Shown: positions 26,158-33,325 of the stretch, piece by piece
Layout of the letters: every line of letters begins with the position of its first letter
Numbering within the stretch: position 1 is the first letter of the stretch
Assembly (NCBI GenBank): GCA_051747385.1
Contig: JBNJGB010000004.1
Coordinates: 62,001 to 126,000 of the forward strand
Direction of reading: 5' to 3'
DNA length: 64,000 nucleotides
DNA from: JBNJGB01 sp051747385
GTDB lineage: Bacteria > Myxococcota_A > UBA9042 > PHBI01 > JACKFB01
Notes under the pieces: generated by a model
Databases searched by the model: none
Seen by the model: the letters and a program-made list of their open reading frames with translations, nothing else
Told to the model about the DNA's origin: nothing
Position numbers and translations under genes: made by a program

Positions 26158-26441
26158 GCCCGGGCACCATCCGACCGTTGAGGGGGGACTGTGAGGTCCT
26201 GCGGGCCCGGACGTCTCGTGGACGAGGACGCCTCGGAGCCGCGCCGCGGCGCCTCGCGGATTGCGAAAGCGTGAGGTGATGCAGGCTTGACCGGAGAGAA
26301 GATGCCGGTTAAGCGTGTCGGGGCTCTCGATGACGGGCCCCGGGGTCTCCAGGGCCCCATCGGAACAAGGGATTGTCAACCAGCGAAAGGGCGGCCGCAT
26401 ACGGGCCGCACCGAGGGTTCAAAACCGGAGGTAAGAGGTCC
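26158..26441 (+). promoter_or_regulatory. Leader region before the TolQ gene
   Basis: 284 bp without a gene. It contains a small hairpin, GCGGCC (26391-26396) and GGCCGC (26404-26409), and ends in a strong GGAGGTAAGAGG ribosome-binding region. I see no clear -35/-10 pair and no riboswitch I recognise. Confidence 0.35.
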
Positions 26442-27083
26442 ATGGACGCCATTGCGAAGGCCATGAGTGAAGGTGGCATCTGGATGTACATCATCCTGGC
26501 CACGTCCATTGTCGGTCTGGGCATCATCATCGAGCGATTCGTGATGCTGTTCTTCAAGTACAACATCAACGCGAACGCGTTCATGGCGCAGATCCAGAAG
26601 CTCGTGATGGCCAACAGCATCGACAAGGCCATCAAGCTGTGCAACGCCGCGCCGTCGGCCGCGCTGGCCCGCGTCATCAAGGCCGGTCTCACCCGCGCCA
26701 ACAAGGGTGCCGACGAGATCCAGAATGCGGTGGAGGAGGCCACGCTGGAGGTCATCCCCTACATCCAGCGCCGCACGAACGCGCTGGCCGCCATCGCCAA
26801 CATCGCGACCCTGATGGGTCTGCTCGGTACCATCATCGGCATGATCGGCGCCTTCGCCGACCTGGCCGAGGTGGCCCCGGACAAGCGCCAGGAGGCCCTG
26901 GGCAAGAACATCTCCCTGGCCATGAACACCACGGCGTTCGGCCTCATCGTGGCCATCCCGTGCATGCTGGCGCACGTCGTCCTCTCCGGCGTGACCAAGA
27001 AGATCATCGACGAGATCGATCTCTACTCGGTCAAGCTGGAGAACCTGCTCATCTCGCGCCACAAGCCGTCCGACCGCGGCTGA
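26442..27083 (+). CDS. TolQ/ExbB-family proton-channel protein (AglR-like)
   Basis: 213 residues. Inner-membrane stator subunit that, with TolR partners, turns proton flow into work across the envelope. Three helices: about residues 14-35 (GGIWMYIILATSIVGLGIII), 115-137 and 152-178. The family core is clear: ALAAIANIATLMGLLGTIIG and NISLAMNTTAFGLIVAIPC. It is followed by two TolR-like genes and an FHA-TonB-like gene, the order expected for the AglRQS/Glt system. Whether it powers gliding, secretion or an envelope function cannot be told from sequence. Confidence 0.88.
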   Translation: MDAIAKAMSEGGIWMYIILATSIVGLGIIIERFVMLFFKYNINANAFMAQIQKLVMANSIDKAIKLCNAAPSAALARVIKAGLTRANKGADEIQNAVEEATLEVIPYIQRRTNALAAIANIATLMGLLGTIIGMIGAFADLAEVAPDKRQEALGKNISLAMNTTAFGLIVAIPCMLAHVVLSGVTKKIIDEIDLYSVKLENLLISRHKPSDRG

Positions 27084-27093
27084 TGATCCCTCG

Positions 27094-27130
27094 GGGCCGG
27101 TGCGTGGCGTGATCCGGCGCGCACCGGCCC
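27094..27130 (+). terminator. Strong GC hairpin between the TolQ and first TolR genes
   Basis: GGGCCGGTGCG, 15-base loop, CGCACCGGCCC: a perfect 11-bp stem 10 bases after the tolQ-like stop. There is no T-run, so partial termination, an mRNA-stability element or a processing site that sets subunit ratio are the likely roles. Confidence 0.55.
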
Positions 27131-27174
27131 GTTGTATCCATCCCCTGGTCGGCCTGTTGGCTGGAGGAACCTAG

Positions 27175-27765
27175 ATGGCTCGCAAGCCCTCCGAACGACG
27201 ACATGGCGCTGATGACACCGGACCGGAGCTGAACCTGGCTCCGATCATGGCCATCCTCGTCATCCTCATCCCGATGCTGCTGTACGCCTTCTCGTTCTTC
27301 GAGGTGAAGGTGCAGGCGGTGTCGGCCCCGCGCATGGGCTCCTCGAAGGCGAAGCAGGCCGACGAGGACGAGAAGAAGCCCCTGAACCTGACGGTGCTCA
27401 TCACGAGCGAGGGCTTCGTCGTCAAGCAGCAGGCCGAGCTGACCGCCGAGGCCGAGAAGCCCATCTACAAGCGCGAGCAGACGACGGTCGACGGGGAGAC
27501 CATCAACACGTGGGACTGGCCGACGCTGTACTGCCGTCTCATGGAGAAGAAGCAGGGCTACCCCGACGAGACGACGGTCAACCTCGGCGCAGAGATGGAC
27601 ATCCCGTGGCACGTCATCGCCCGGACGATCGACGCGTCCCGCGTCCAGCTCGAGGAGCCGTGCTACGAGAGCCTGGCGGACTACGCCCAGGCGAAGCCCA
27701 AGCTGAACAACGAAGGCGAGGCCCTGGACCTGTTCCCGGCGGTCGTCTTCGTGGTCGCGGAGTAG
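27175..27765 (+). CDS. TolR/ExbD-like protein lacking the channel aspartate
   Basis: 196 residues. A single transmembrane helix (NLAPIMAILVILIPMLLYAF, residues 20-39) and a periplasmic domain. In ExbD/TolR the helix normally carries an Asp six residues after the conserved Asn; here that position is Ala26. The periplasmic part is larger than usual, with an insert around YKREQTTVDGETINTWDW. Start preceded by GGAGG. Probably the non-protonated partner of the second TolR-like subunit. Confidence 0.82.
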   Translation: MARKPSERRHGADDTGPELNLAPIMAILVILIPMLLYAFSFFEVKVQAVSAPRMGSSKAKQADEDEKKPLNLTVLITSEGFVVKQQAELTAEAEKPIYKREQTTVDGETINTWDWPTLYCRLMEKKQGYPDETTVNLGAEMDIPWHVIARTIDASRVQLEEPCYESLADYAQAKPKLNNEGEALDLFPAVVFVVAE

Positions 27766-27787
27766 GGATCCCCACACCGAACAGCCC

Positions 27788-27839
27788 ACGCGCCGTCGAA
27801 GTGTTCCTGTAAGCTGTAAGGAATCCGCCGGCGGCGCGT
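27788..27839 (+). other. Nested inverted repeats between the two TolR-like genes
   Basis: Outer arms ACGCGCCG (27788-27795) and CGGCGCGT (27832-27839); inside them TTCC and GGAA flank a TGTAAGCTGTAA direct repeat. It lies in the 96-bp gap before the second TolR gene. A possible mRNA structure; function unknown. Confidence 0.4.
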
Positions 27840-27861
27840 CTGTTGGAGCGAGAGGCGAACG

Positions 27862-28500
27862 ATGGAGATCGACGACAAGCCCCAGGCGAGCCCAGGCGCA
27901 GAGGGAAGCGACGAGCACGTCCTCCAGTACCAGAAGAAGGATCGCAAGTCGGCCCGTGACACGTCCATGCAGGGGTCCCTCAACATCAACTCCATGATGG
28001 ACATCATGACGATCCTGCTCGTCTTCCTCCTGATCTCCATCACCTCGGACCCGCTGTCCATCAAGCAGGACGACTTCCTCAAGTTGGCGAAGTCGACAGC
28101 CGATTACAACCCCGAGGACTCGGTCCCGATCACGCTGACGAAGCAGGACATCCTCGTCGACAACAAGTCGGTCGTGAAGGTCGACTGCACGTCGGGTGGC
28201 CAGGTCTGCACCCGGGAGGACTACGAAGAGGGCGGCAACTTCTACTCCGTCGACAAGTCCTACAAGGAGGACGGGTCCGAGTCGAGCTTCCTCATCGTGC
28301 CGCTCGAGAAGAAGTTGACGCAGCTGGTGAAGCAGCAGAAGGAGGAGGCGAAGGAGCTCGGACGCGAGTTCCAGCCCATCGCCACGATCATCTGCGACCG
28401 GGACATCCCGTTCCGACTCATCGCGGAGATCGTCCACTCGGCCGGCATGGCCGGACTGAGCGACCTCAGGTTCGCCGTCATCAAGCGCGGGTTCCGCTAA
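27862..28500 (+). CDS. TolR/ExbD-like protein with intact channel aspartate
   Basis: 212 residues. Cytoplasmic N-terminus of about 40 residues, one helix (NINSMMDIMTILLVFLLISI) with the protonatable Asp47 at the canonical position, then a periplasmic TolR-type domain ending in the family-typical LIAEIVHSAGMAGLSDLRFAV. A Cys pair in the periplasmic domain (DCTSGGQVC) could form a disulphide. Together with the preceding Asp-less paralogue it would form the mixed TolR pair expected for an AglQ/AglS-type motor. Confidence 0.87.
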   Translation: MEIDDKPQASPGAEGSDEHVLQYQKKDRKSARDTSMQGSLNINSMMDIMTILLVFLLISITSDPLSIKQDDFLKLAKSTADYNPEDSVPITLTKQDILVDNKSVVKVDCTSGGQVCTREDYEEGGNFYSVDKSYKEDGSESSFLIVPLEKKLTQLVKQQKEEAKELGREFQPIATIICDRDIPFRLIAEIVHSAGMAGLSDLRFAVIKRGFR

Positions 28501-28702
28501 GGATAGAGCCTACGGTCACATCCCCGGCCTCCTGCGCGCTCACGTTCCCCTCGACGGCAACCGACAACAAGGGGCGTAAACGCAAGAGGCAGAAAGCCCC
28601 CGATGCAAGGCGACGGCGCGTCGACCCCCACGGACATCGAGGGCAAGGGATTCGGAGCCCGACCCGCCACGGGGCGCGCTCCGACATGGAGAAGGTTGGC
28701 TG

Positions 28703-30172
28703 ATGGCTCAGGACGGCACCAGGAAGATACTCCGCGTCGGCATCATCCAGAGCGGCCGGATCGTGGAGGAGAGGCTGGTCCGAAAGCGTGAAGACGTCAC
28801 GATCGGTCAGGCCTCGAAGAACACCTTCATCCTCCCCATCCCGCAGCTTCCGAAGAGCTTCACCCTCTTCGAGGCCAAGGGCGACGCCTATCACCTCGTG
28901 TTCGAGGAGGGGATGGAGGGTCGGGTCTCCATCGGCGACCAGGTCGTCGACCTGAAGGGCCTGGCCAAGTCCGGCAACGTGAAGCGCCGCGGCGGCCGAT
29001 ACGTGGTGCCCCTGGACAACAAGTCCCGGGGCAAGGTCGTCATCGGGGAGTTCACGCTGCTGTTCCAGTTCGTGGACGCGCCGCCGGTGCTGCCGAAGCC
29101 GCAGCTCCCGGCCGCCGCGCGTGGCGGCCTGGCACAGCGGATCGACTGGACCTTCGTGAACATCCTCCTGCTGAGCATGCTCCTCCAGGGCGGCTTCGGC
29201 GTCGGCCTCGACATCTGGTGGCGGCAGAGCGGCCGCTATCTCCAGGAGCAGTACACCGGCCGGCAGACGCGCTCCTACGAGATCCTCAAGGCCGAGGTCC
29301 AGCGCGAGGAGGAGGAGGAGCCGGAGCTCGAAGAGGAGCCCGAGGCCGAGGCCGAGGCCGAGGAGGAGGCCCCGGAGCCCGAGCCGGCCCCCGCGCCGGA
29401 GCCGGAGCCGGAGCCGAAGCCCGAGCCCGACAAGGAGGCGAAGGCCGACGAGCCCGCCGAGGAGGAGGGCGAGGGCGGCGAAGAGGCCGAGCGCGAGACG
29501 ACCCTCACGAAGGAGCAGGTTCAGGAGAAGGTCCGCGACGAGACCTTCCTCCACGTCCTCGGCTCCGAGGAGGACGGCGATGCGGGCCTCGGCCCCAGCA
29601 CCCTGAAGCAGGGCCTCGCGGACGCCAAGCTCGACGACGCCTTCCGCAACCTGGACGGCGGCGTGGCCACGGCGGAGCCGGGCAAGCAGGCGACCTTCAA
29701 GGGCAAACCCAAGGCCGTCAAGAAGGGCAAGGAGTACAAGGGCATCTCCGACAAGGAGGCGGGCGGCGAGCGCATCGCCACCAAGACGGTGAAGAGCAAG
29801 AAGAAGGAGGCCGGCGCGGGCAAGGAGGTCAAGGTTCGCGTCAAGGTCCGCGGCGGCACCATGGGCGCCATGACCGGCACGGGCCGCGTGGACAAGAAGG
29901 CCATCGCCCGGGTGTTCTCCCGCCGGAAGCGCGCCATCCAGTACTGCTACGAGAAGGCGCTGAAGGTGAACGAGAACGTCAAGGGCAAGGTGACCATCAA
30001 GTTCACCATCGGCCCGGCCGGACGGATCACGAACGTGAGCATCGTCACGAACAGCACCGGCGACGCCTCCATCGGCCAGTGCATCATGAACAAGGTCAAG
30101 ACGTGGCGCTTCCCGCCGCCCGAGGGTGGCTCCGTCACCGCGACCTTCCCGTTCGTGCTCTCGAAGGGTTGA
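28703..30172 (+). CDS. FHA-like and AgmX/PglI-type C-terminal domain protein, GltG-like
   Basis: 489 residues. N-terminal FHA-like domain (about residues 10-125: DVTIGQASKNTFILP, YVVPLDNKSRGKVVIGEFTL), a membrane helix near residues 151-175, a long acidic Pro/Glu linker (195-265), and a C-terminal TonB-like domain of the AgmX/PglI type (about 400-489: RKRAIQYCYEKALKVNENV, VTIKFTIGPAGRITNV, WRFPPPEGG). This reads cytoplasmic signals through FHA and reaches the periplasm, as in GltG. Start preceded by GGAGAAGG. Its last codon and stop run into the end of a 163-bp mobile-looking repeat, which supplies part of the stop codon. Confidence 0.85.
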   Translation: MAQDGTRKILRVGIIQSGRIVEERLVRKREDVTIGQASKNTFILPIPQLPKSFTLFEAKGDAYHLVFEEGMEGRVSIGDQVVDLKGLAKSGNVKRRGGRYVVPLDNKSRGKVVIGEFTLLFQFVDAPPVLPKPQLPAAARGGLAQRIDWTFVNILLLSMLLQGGFGVGLDIWWRQSGRYLQEQYTGRQTRSYEILKAEVQREEEEEPELEEEPEAEAEAEEEAPEPEPAPAPEPEPEPKPEPDKEAKADEPAEEEGEGGEEAERETTLTKEQVQEKVRDETFLHVLGSEEDGDAGLGPSTLKQGLADAKLDDAFRNLDGGVATAEPGKQATFKGKPKAVKKGKEYKGISDKEAGGERIATKTVKSKKKEAGAGKEVKVRVKVRGGTMGAMTGTGRVDKKAIARVFSRRKRAIQYCYEKALKVNENVKGKVTIKFTIGPAGRITNVSIVTNSTGDASIGQCIMNKVKTWRFPPPEGGSVTATFPFVLSKG

Positions 30173-30333
30173 CTCCTGTGACGAAACTCCGGTCCGGCCC
30201 AGGCCGACGATCCGACGGCGCTGTGGCGTGCCGCAACTCCTTGAATTGGCGCTGCCAGTCCCGCGTCGTTGCGTCCCACCACAGCTTGCGCCTCCCCGCC
30301 CTGGACTCGAACCTCCATTCCGTCCCAGGAGTC
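30171..30333 (-). mobile_element. 163-bp element with terminal inverted repeats, copy A
   Basis: Bounded by GACTCCTG and CAGGAGTC. Read on the minus strand, it aligns without gaps to copy B at 43714-43876, with 141 of 163 positions identical. It begins two bases before the end of the FHA gene. No 6-bp target duplication is visible, so it is probably the older insertion. No coding capacity; I see no transposase in the window. Confidence 0.85.
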
Positions 30334-30356
30334 GAGGGCTGATTCCTGGGACGGAT
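30321..30356. repeat. Head-to-head element ends
   Basis: CGTCCCAGGA (30321-30330, end of copy A) and TCCTGGGACG (30344-30353) form a perfect 10-bp inverted repeat. The second arm, within GATTCCTGGGACGGAT (30341-30356), matches the start of the 163-bp element and looks like a truncated second end facing the first. Confidence 0.55.
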
Positions 30357-30456
30357 CCGGGAAATCCGACGACGGGATGATCGGATCCGGCCGGAGGGGC
30401 AACACAGAGGGCACGAGGGCCGGTATCCACGGGATCCGCCCGGACCCCCGGTCTTG

Positions 30457-30485
30457 TTGACACCCCGATCGATCGCTCCCACACT
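30457..30485 (+). promoter_or_regulatory. Probable promoter of the 30543 gene
   Basis: TTGACA (30457-30462), 17-bp spacer, CACACT (30480-30485). A perfect -35 box with a -10 similar to the CAGACT boxes seen elsewhere in this window. The rest of the 370-bp gap (30173-30542) is taken up by the element copy and its flank. Confidence 0.45.
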
Positions 30486-30542
30486 CGGGTCCACTGCCCG
30501 GGCCGTGCGGCGCGGGCGTTCGATGACACGGTAGTTTGCGTC

Positions 30543-31103
30543 ATGCGCAGGTTCATACTCGCAGGAGGGGCACTCGTGGCCCTGTCGGCCGTGTCGCTGC
30601 TGGCCCCGGCCCAGACGCCGCAGTCCCGTAGTGACACGGAGCTCTCCCGGATGTCGCCCGACGAGATCGTCGACTCCGCACAGGAGATGGTGCGCGAGAT
30701 GGAGGAGAAGCTCTCCAAGAGCTTCAAGCTCCTCGAAGAGTCCATGAGCGCGGGCGACGTCGGCACGACGCAGGCCCGGAACGAGGCCATCACAGCGATG
30801 AAGGGCCTCGTGAAGCTCAGCGAGGAGAACCTCATGACCATGCAGCAGGCGGCTGCCGAAGGTGACCGCGAGCGGATCGAGCACGAGTATGTAAAGATCT
30901 CCATCGCCGCCGCAAAGGTGGAAGAGCTCTTCGCGCAGGTCCGCACCGCGGGCGGCATCCAGGTGGACCTGGAGGCGCCCGGGGTCGAGCGGACACTGTC
31001 GATCGAGAGCATCCTCCCGCTCGTCCCGGAGCTCACGACGACCTTCGCGGACCCGCCGCAGGTCATTCCGGATCCCCCGATCCACGCGAGCCCCTACTTC
31101 TAG
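30543..31103 (+). CDS. Secreted helical protein of unknown function
   Basis: 186 residues. Signal peptide (FILAGGALVALSAVSLLAPA), then a mostly helical mature region with heptad-like VREMEEKLSKSFKLLEESM and ITAMKGLVKLSEENLMTM (about residues 45-125) and a Pro-rich C-terminus. It lies between the FHA protein and a polysaccharide-export barrel, each with its own regulatory gap, so it may belong to either. I do not recognise the family. Confidence 0.7.
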   Translation: MRRFILAGGALVALSAVSLLAPAQTPQSRSDTELSRMSPDEIVDSAQEMVREMEEKLSKSFKLLEESMSAGDVGTTQARNEAITAMKGLVKLSEENLMTMQQAAAEGDRERIEHEYVKISIAAAKVEELFAQVRTAGGIQVDLEAPGVERTLSIESILPLVPELTTTFADPPQVIPDPPIHASPYF

Positions 31104-31160
31104 CCCACCGGTGCGGCGTCCGACCCCCGGAACGGCGTCCACCCTGGAAAAGGCGGGTTG

Positions 31161-32549
31161 ATGCGGCGTTTCATCACGGTGGTTTCCACGGCTGTCGCGC
31201 TGGGCCTCACGGCTTCGGCCGCGCAGGCCGTCGAGGGCGTGGGCACCACGGACCCGCGCGTCATCAGCCCGGGCTCGCTCGGCGCGGAGTTCTCCGGCCT
31301 GACCCAGGCCGGGATGGGGCTGCCCCGCACCACGCCCAAGTACGGGCTGCGCGCCGGCGAGTTCATCATCCAGCCGCGGTTCTTCGTGGAGGGCGCCTAC
31401 ACGAGCAACTTCTTCCGGGTCGACACGCGCGACGAGACCGCCGAGGAGGAGGGCGTCTTCTCCCTGCACCTGCGCCCCGGCCTGGCGGTGTTCAACCCGG
31501 AGTACGACAAGGTCTCGTTCAAGCTGGGCGTGGACGCCAACGTGCTCCTGCCGTTCTCCGACCAGGACCGCGTGACGAAGCAGAAGGACGTCGGGCTGGA
31601 GGCCGACGCGCGCGTGGCGCTCTTCCCGAAGGGCGCCCTGACGCTGACGTTCGCCGACAGCTTCAACCGGCAGCTCTGGATGCGCCCGGCCATCGGGACG
31701 GACAACGGCAACCGGAACCACAACGAGCTGGGGGCGGACCTCTCGTTCCACCCGGGCGGCGGGGCGCTGGAGTTCAAGGCCGGCTATCGCTGGGGCATCA
31801 CGCGTTACGACGACCTGGACGACCTGGACGCCGACAACCACCAGTTCGATTTCCTGGCGTCCTGGCGCTTCTATCCGCTCAGCTACGCCTTCCTCGAGAG
31901 CAACATCAGCCTCTTCGAGTACTCCCACGACGCGACGGCCGCGGAGGAGCAGTCCGTGGGCAACTACGTCCCCGGCACCCCGCTCCGCGTGTACCTGGGC
32001 ATCTCGGGCTATCTGACGGAGCGCTTCGCGCTGGTGGCGAAGGCCGGCTACGGCAACTCCATGCTGGAGGACGAGGCAGCGGAGGACTTCAACAGCGCCA
32101 TCGGGCAGCTCCAGGCCACCTTCCGCTTCACGCCGAAGACGGCGTGGCACATCGGCGGCGAGCGCAACTACGAGACGGTGGTCTTCGGCGGCTACTACAG
32201 CGTGTGGCGCGCCTACACCTCCCTGGAGCAGAACATCGGCGACGTGGTCCTGCTCCACATGGACTTCTCGTACGACCACCGACGGTTCGGTCCGTGGCAG
32301 CCGGCGCCCGTGGAGGATCCCCAGGACGGCTCCGTGACCACGCCCACCGCCTCCGACGACAACCGCGTGGATCCATACCTGCGAGGCGGCGTGCTGCTCG
32401 ACTTCAACATCTCGCGCCTTTTCGGCACGAGCCTCGGCTATCGCTACACGGCGAACCTGACGGACTTCACCGTCGACGTCGACGGCCGTGAGGCGCACCA
32501 GGGCTACGACGAGCACCGGATCTTCGCGACGATCAACCTTCGGTACTGA
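31161..32549 (+). CDS. Outer-membrane beta-barrel protein of a polysaccharide export pair (WzpX-like)
   Basis: 462 residues from the ATG (a TTG codon just before it is not needed). Signal peptide cut near AQAVEG, then alternating beta strands over the whole length, finishing with an aromatic C-terminal residue (IFATINLRY), typical of barrels inserted by BAM. It resembles the BBP2-type porins and, with the adjacent short OPX gene, the Myxococcus WzpX/WzaX arrangement in which a separate barrel provides the outer-membrane pore. Acidic loop segments (RYDDLDDLDADNHQF). The role is inferred from fold and neighbour. Confidence 0.75.
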   Translation: MRRFITVVSTAVALGLTASAAQAVEGVGTTDPRVISPGSLGAEFSGLTQAGMGLPRTTPKYGLRAGEFIIQPRFFVEGAYTSNFFRVDTRDETAEEEGVFSLHLRPGLAVFNPEYDKVSFKLGVDANVLLPFSDQDRVTKQKDVGLEADARVALFPKGALTLTFADSFNRQLWMRPAIGTDNGNRNHNELGADLSFHPGGGALEFKAGYRWGITRYDDLDDLDADNHQFDFLASWRFYPLSYAFLESNISLFEYSHDATAAEEQSVGNYVPGTPLRVYLGISGYLTERFALVAKAGYGNSMLEDEAAEDFNSAIGQLQATFRFTPKTAWHIGGERNYETVVFGGYYSVWRAYTSLEQNIGDVVLLHMDFSYDHRRFGPWQPAPVEDPQDGSVTTPTASDDNRVDPYLRGGVLLDFNISRLFGTSLGYRYTANLTDFTVDVDGREAHQGYDEHRIFATINLRY

Positions 32550-32556
32550 GGTCCGC

Positions 32557-33180
32557 GTGCACTCCCGAACCGCCACGGCGGCGCGCGTCCTCGCGCTCCT
32601 CGCCCTGCTCGCGGCTCTCTCCGGGTGCCGGCCGTCGGCGCCGACCACGGGCTACGAGCACCTGAGCGCCGACATCGAGGCCGAGCTCACCCAGGTGGGC
32701 CTCGGCCCCGGCGACATCTTCGAGGTGCGGGTCTACGGCGAGGAGAGCCTGTCCGGGGTCCACCGGGTCTCCCCCGACGGCAGCATCGACTTCCCCCTGG
32801 TGGGGCGCGTCATGGTGGAGGACCTCACGCCGGACGAGATCGCGAAGCGCTTGCGGGAGCGTCTGCAGGACGGCTACATCCGCGATCCCTTCGTCTCCGT
32901 GTTCGTCGAAGAGTACCACTCCAAGAAGATCTTCATCCTGGGCGAGGTGAAGAAGCCGGGGACCTTCCCGTACAGTGCGGGGATGAGCATCGTGGAGGCC
33001 ATCACCCTCGCGGGCGGTTTCAACCCGGCGGCGAACCCCGACTACGTCGTCGTCACGCGGAAGACCGCGGATGGAGAGACCCGCATCCCCGTGCCGGTCG
33101 AGAAGATCAGCAAGGGCGAAGCCCGAAACCTGGAATTGCAGGCGGGTGACATCGTGTTCGTGCCGGACACCCTGCTCTGA
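32557..33180 (+). CDS. Short Wza-like polysaccharide export lipoprotein (OPX)
   Basis: 207 residues from a GTG seven bases after the barrel gene. Lipobox LSGC. A Poly_export domain (LGPGDIFEVRVYGEESLSG, VSPDGSIDFPLVGRV) and one SLBB domain (FILGEVKKPGTFPYSAGM, AITLAGGFN). There is no C-terminal amphipathic helix region to form its own pore: the protein ends right after GDIVFVPDTLL. That makes it a minimal OPX that would rely on the adjacent barrel. Confidence 0.88.
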   Translation: MHSRTATAARVLALLALLAALSGCRPSAPTTGYEHLSADIEAELTQVGLGPGDIFEVRVYGEESLSGVHRVSPDGSIDFPLVGRVMVEDLTPDEIAKRLRERLQDGYIRDPFVSVFVEEYHSKKIFILGEVKKPGTFPYSAGMSIVEAITLAGGFNPAANPDYVVVTRKTADGETRIPVPVEKISKGEARNLELQAGDIVFVPDTLL

Positions 33181-33197
33181 CGGGCAGGACCACCGGT

Positions 33198-33218
33198 GGA
33201 CGCGCCACATGTGCGTCC
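33198..33218. other. Hairpin after the OPX gene
   Basis: GGACGC and GCGTCC arms with a 9-base loop, 18 bases after the stop. A possible terminator stem without a U-tract. Confidence 0.35.
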
Positions 33219-33257
33219 GCTTCCATCACCCGGTGTCCGGGTGGGCTCGCGGCTTCA

Positions 33258-33287
33258 TTGCGGGTGAAGACGTCGCGCCCCTATACT
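33258..33287 (+). promoter_or_regulatory. Promoter of dnaK
   Basis: TTGCGG (33258-33263), 18-bp spacer, TATACT (33282-33287), 38 bases before the dnaK ATG. A good -10 box, sigma-70-like. No CIRCE element is visible. Confidence 0.6.
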
Positions 33288-33325
33288 CACCAGGTATTTG
33301 TGTACTCACCTCTGCTGGAGGGGTC

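Noticed and set aside
26158..26441. Riboswitch before the TolQ gene
   Set aside because: Only a short 6-bp hairpin is clear, and no conserved riboswitch core could be recognised.
28603..28791. Small plus-strand gene before the FHA gene
   Set aside because: Overlaps the real ATG with its strong ribosome site, has no own site, and shows no recognisable feature.
17516..31103. A complete gliding-motility system
   Set aside because: Only the core-type components are here. Core homologues exist in non-gliding bacteria, so motility should not be claimed from this window.
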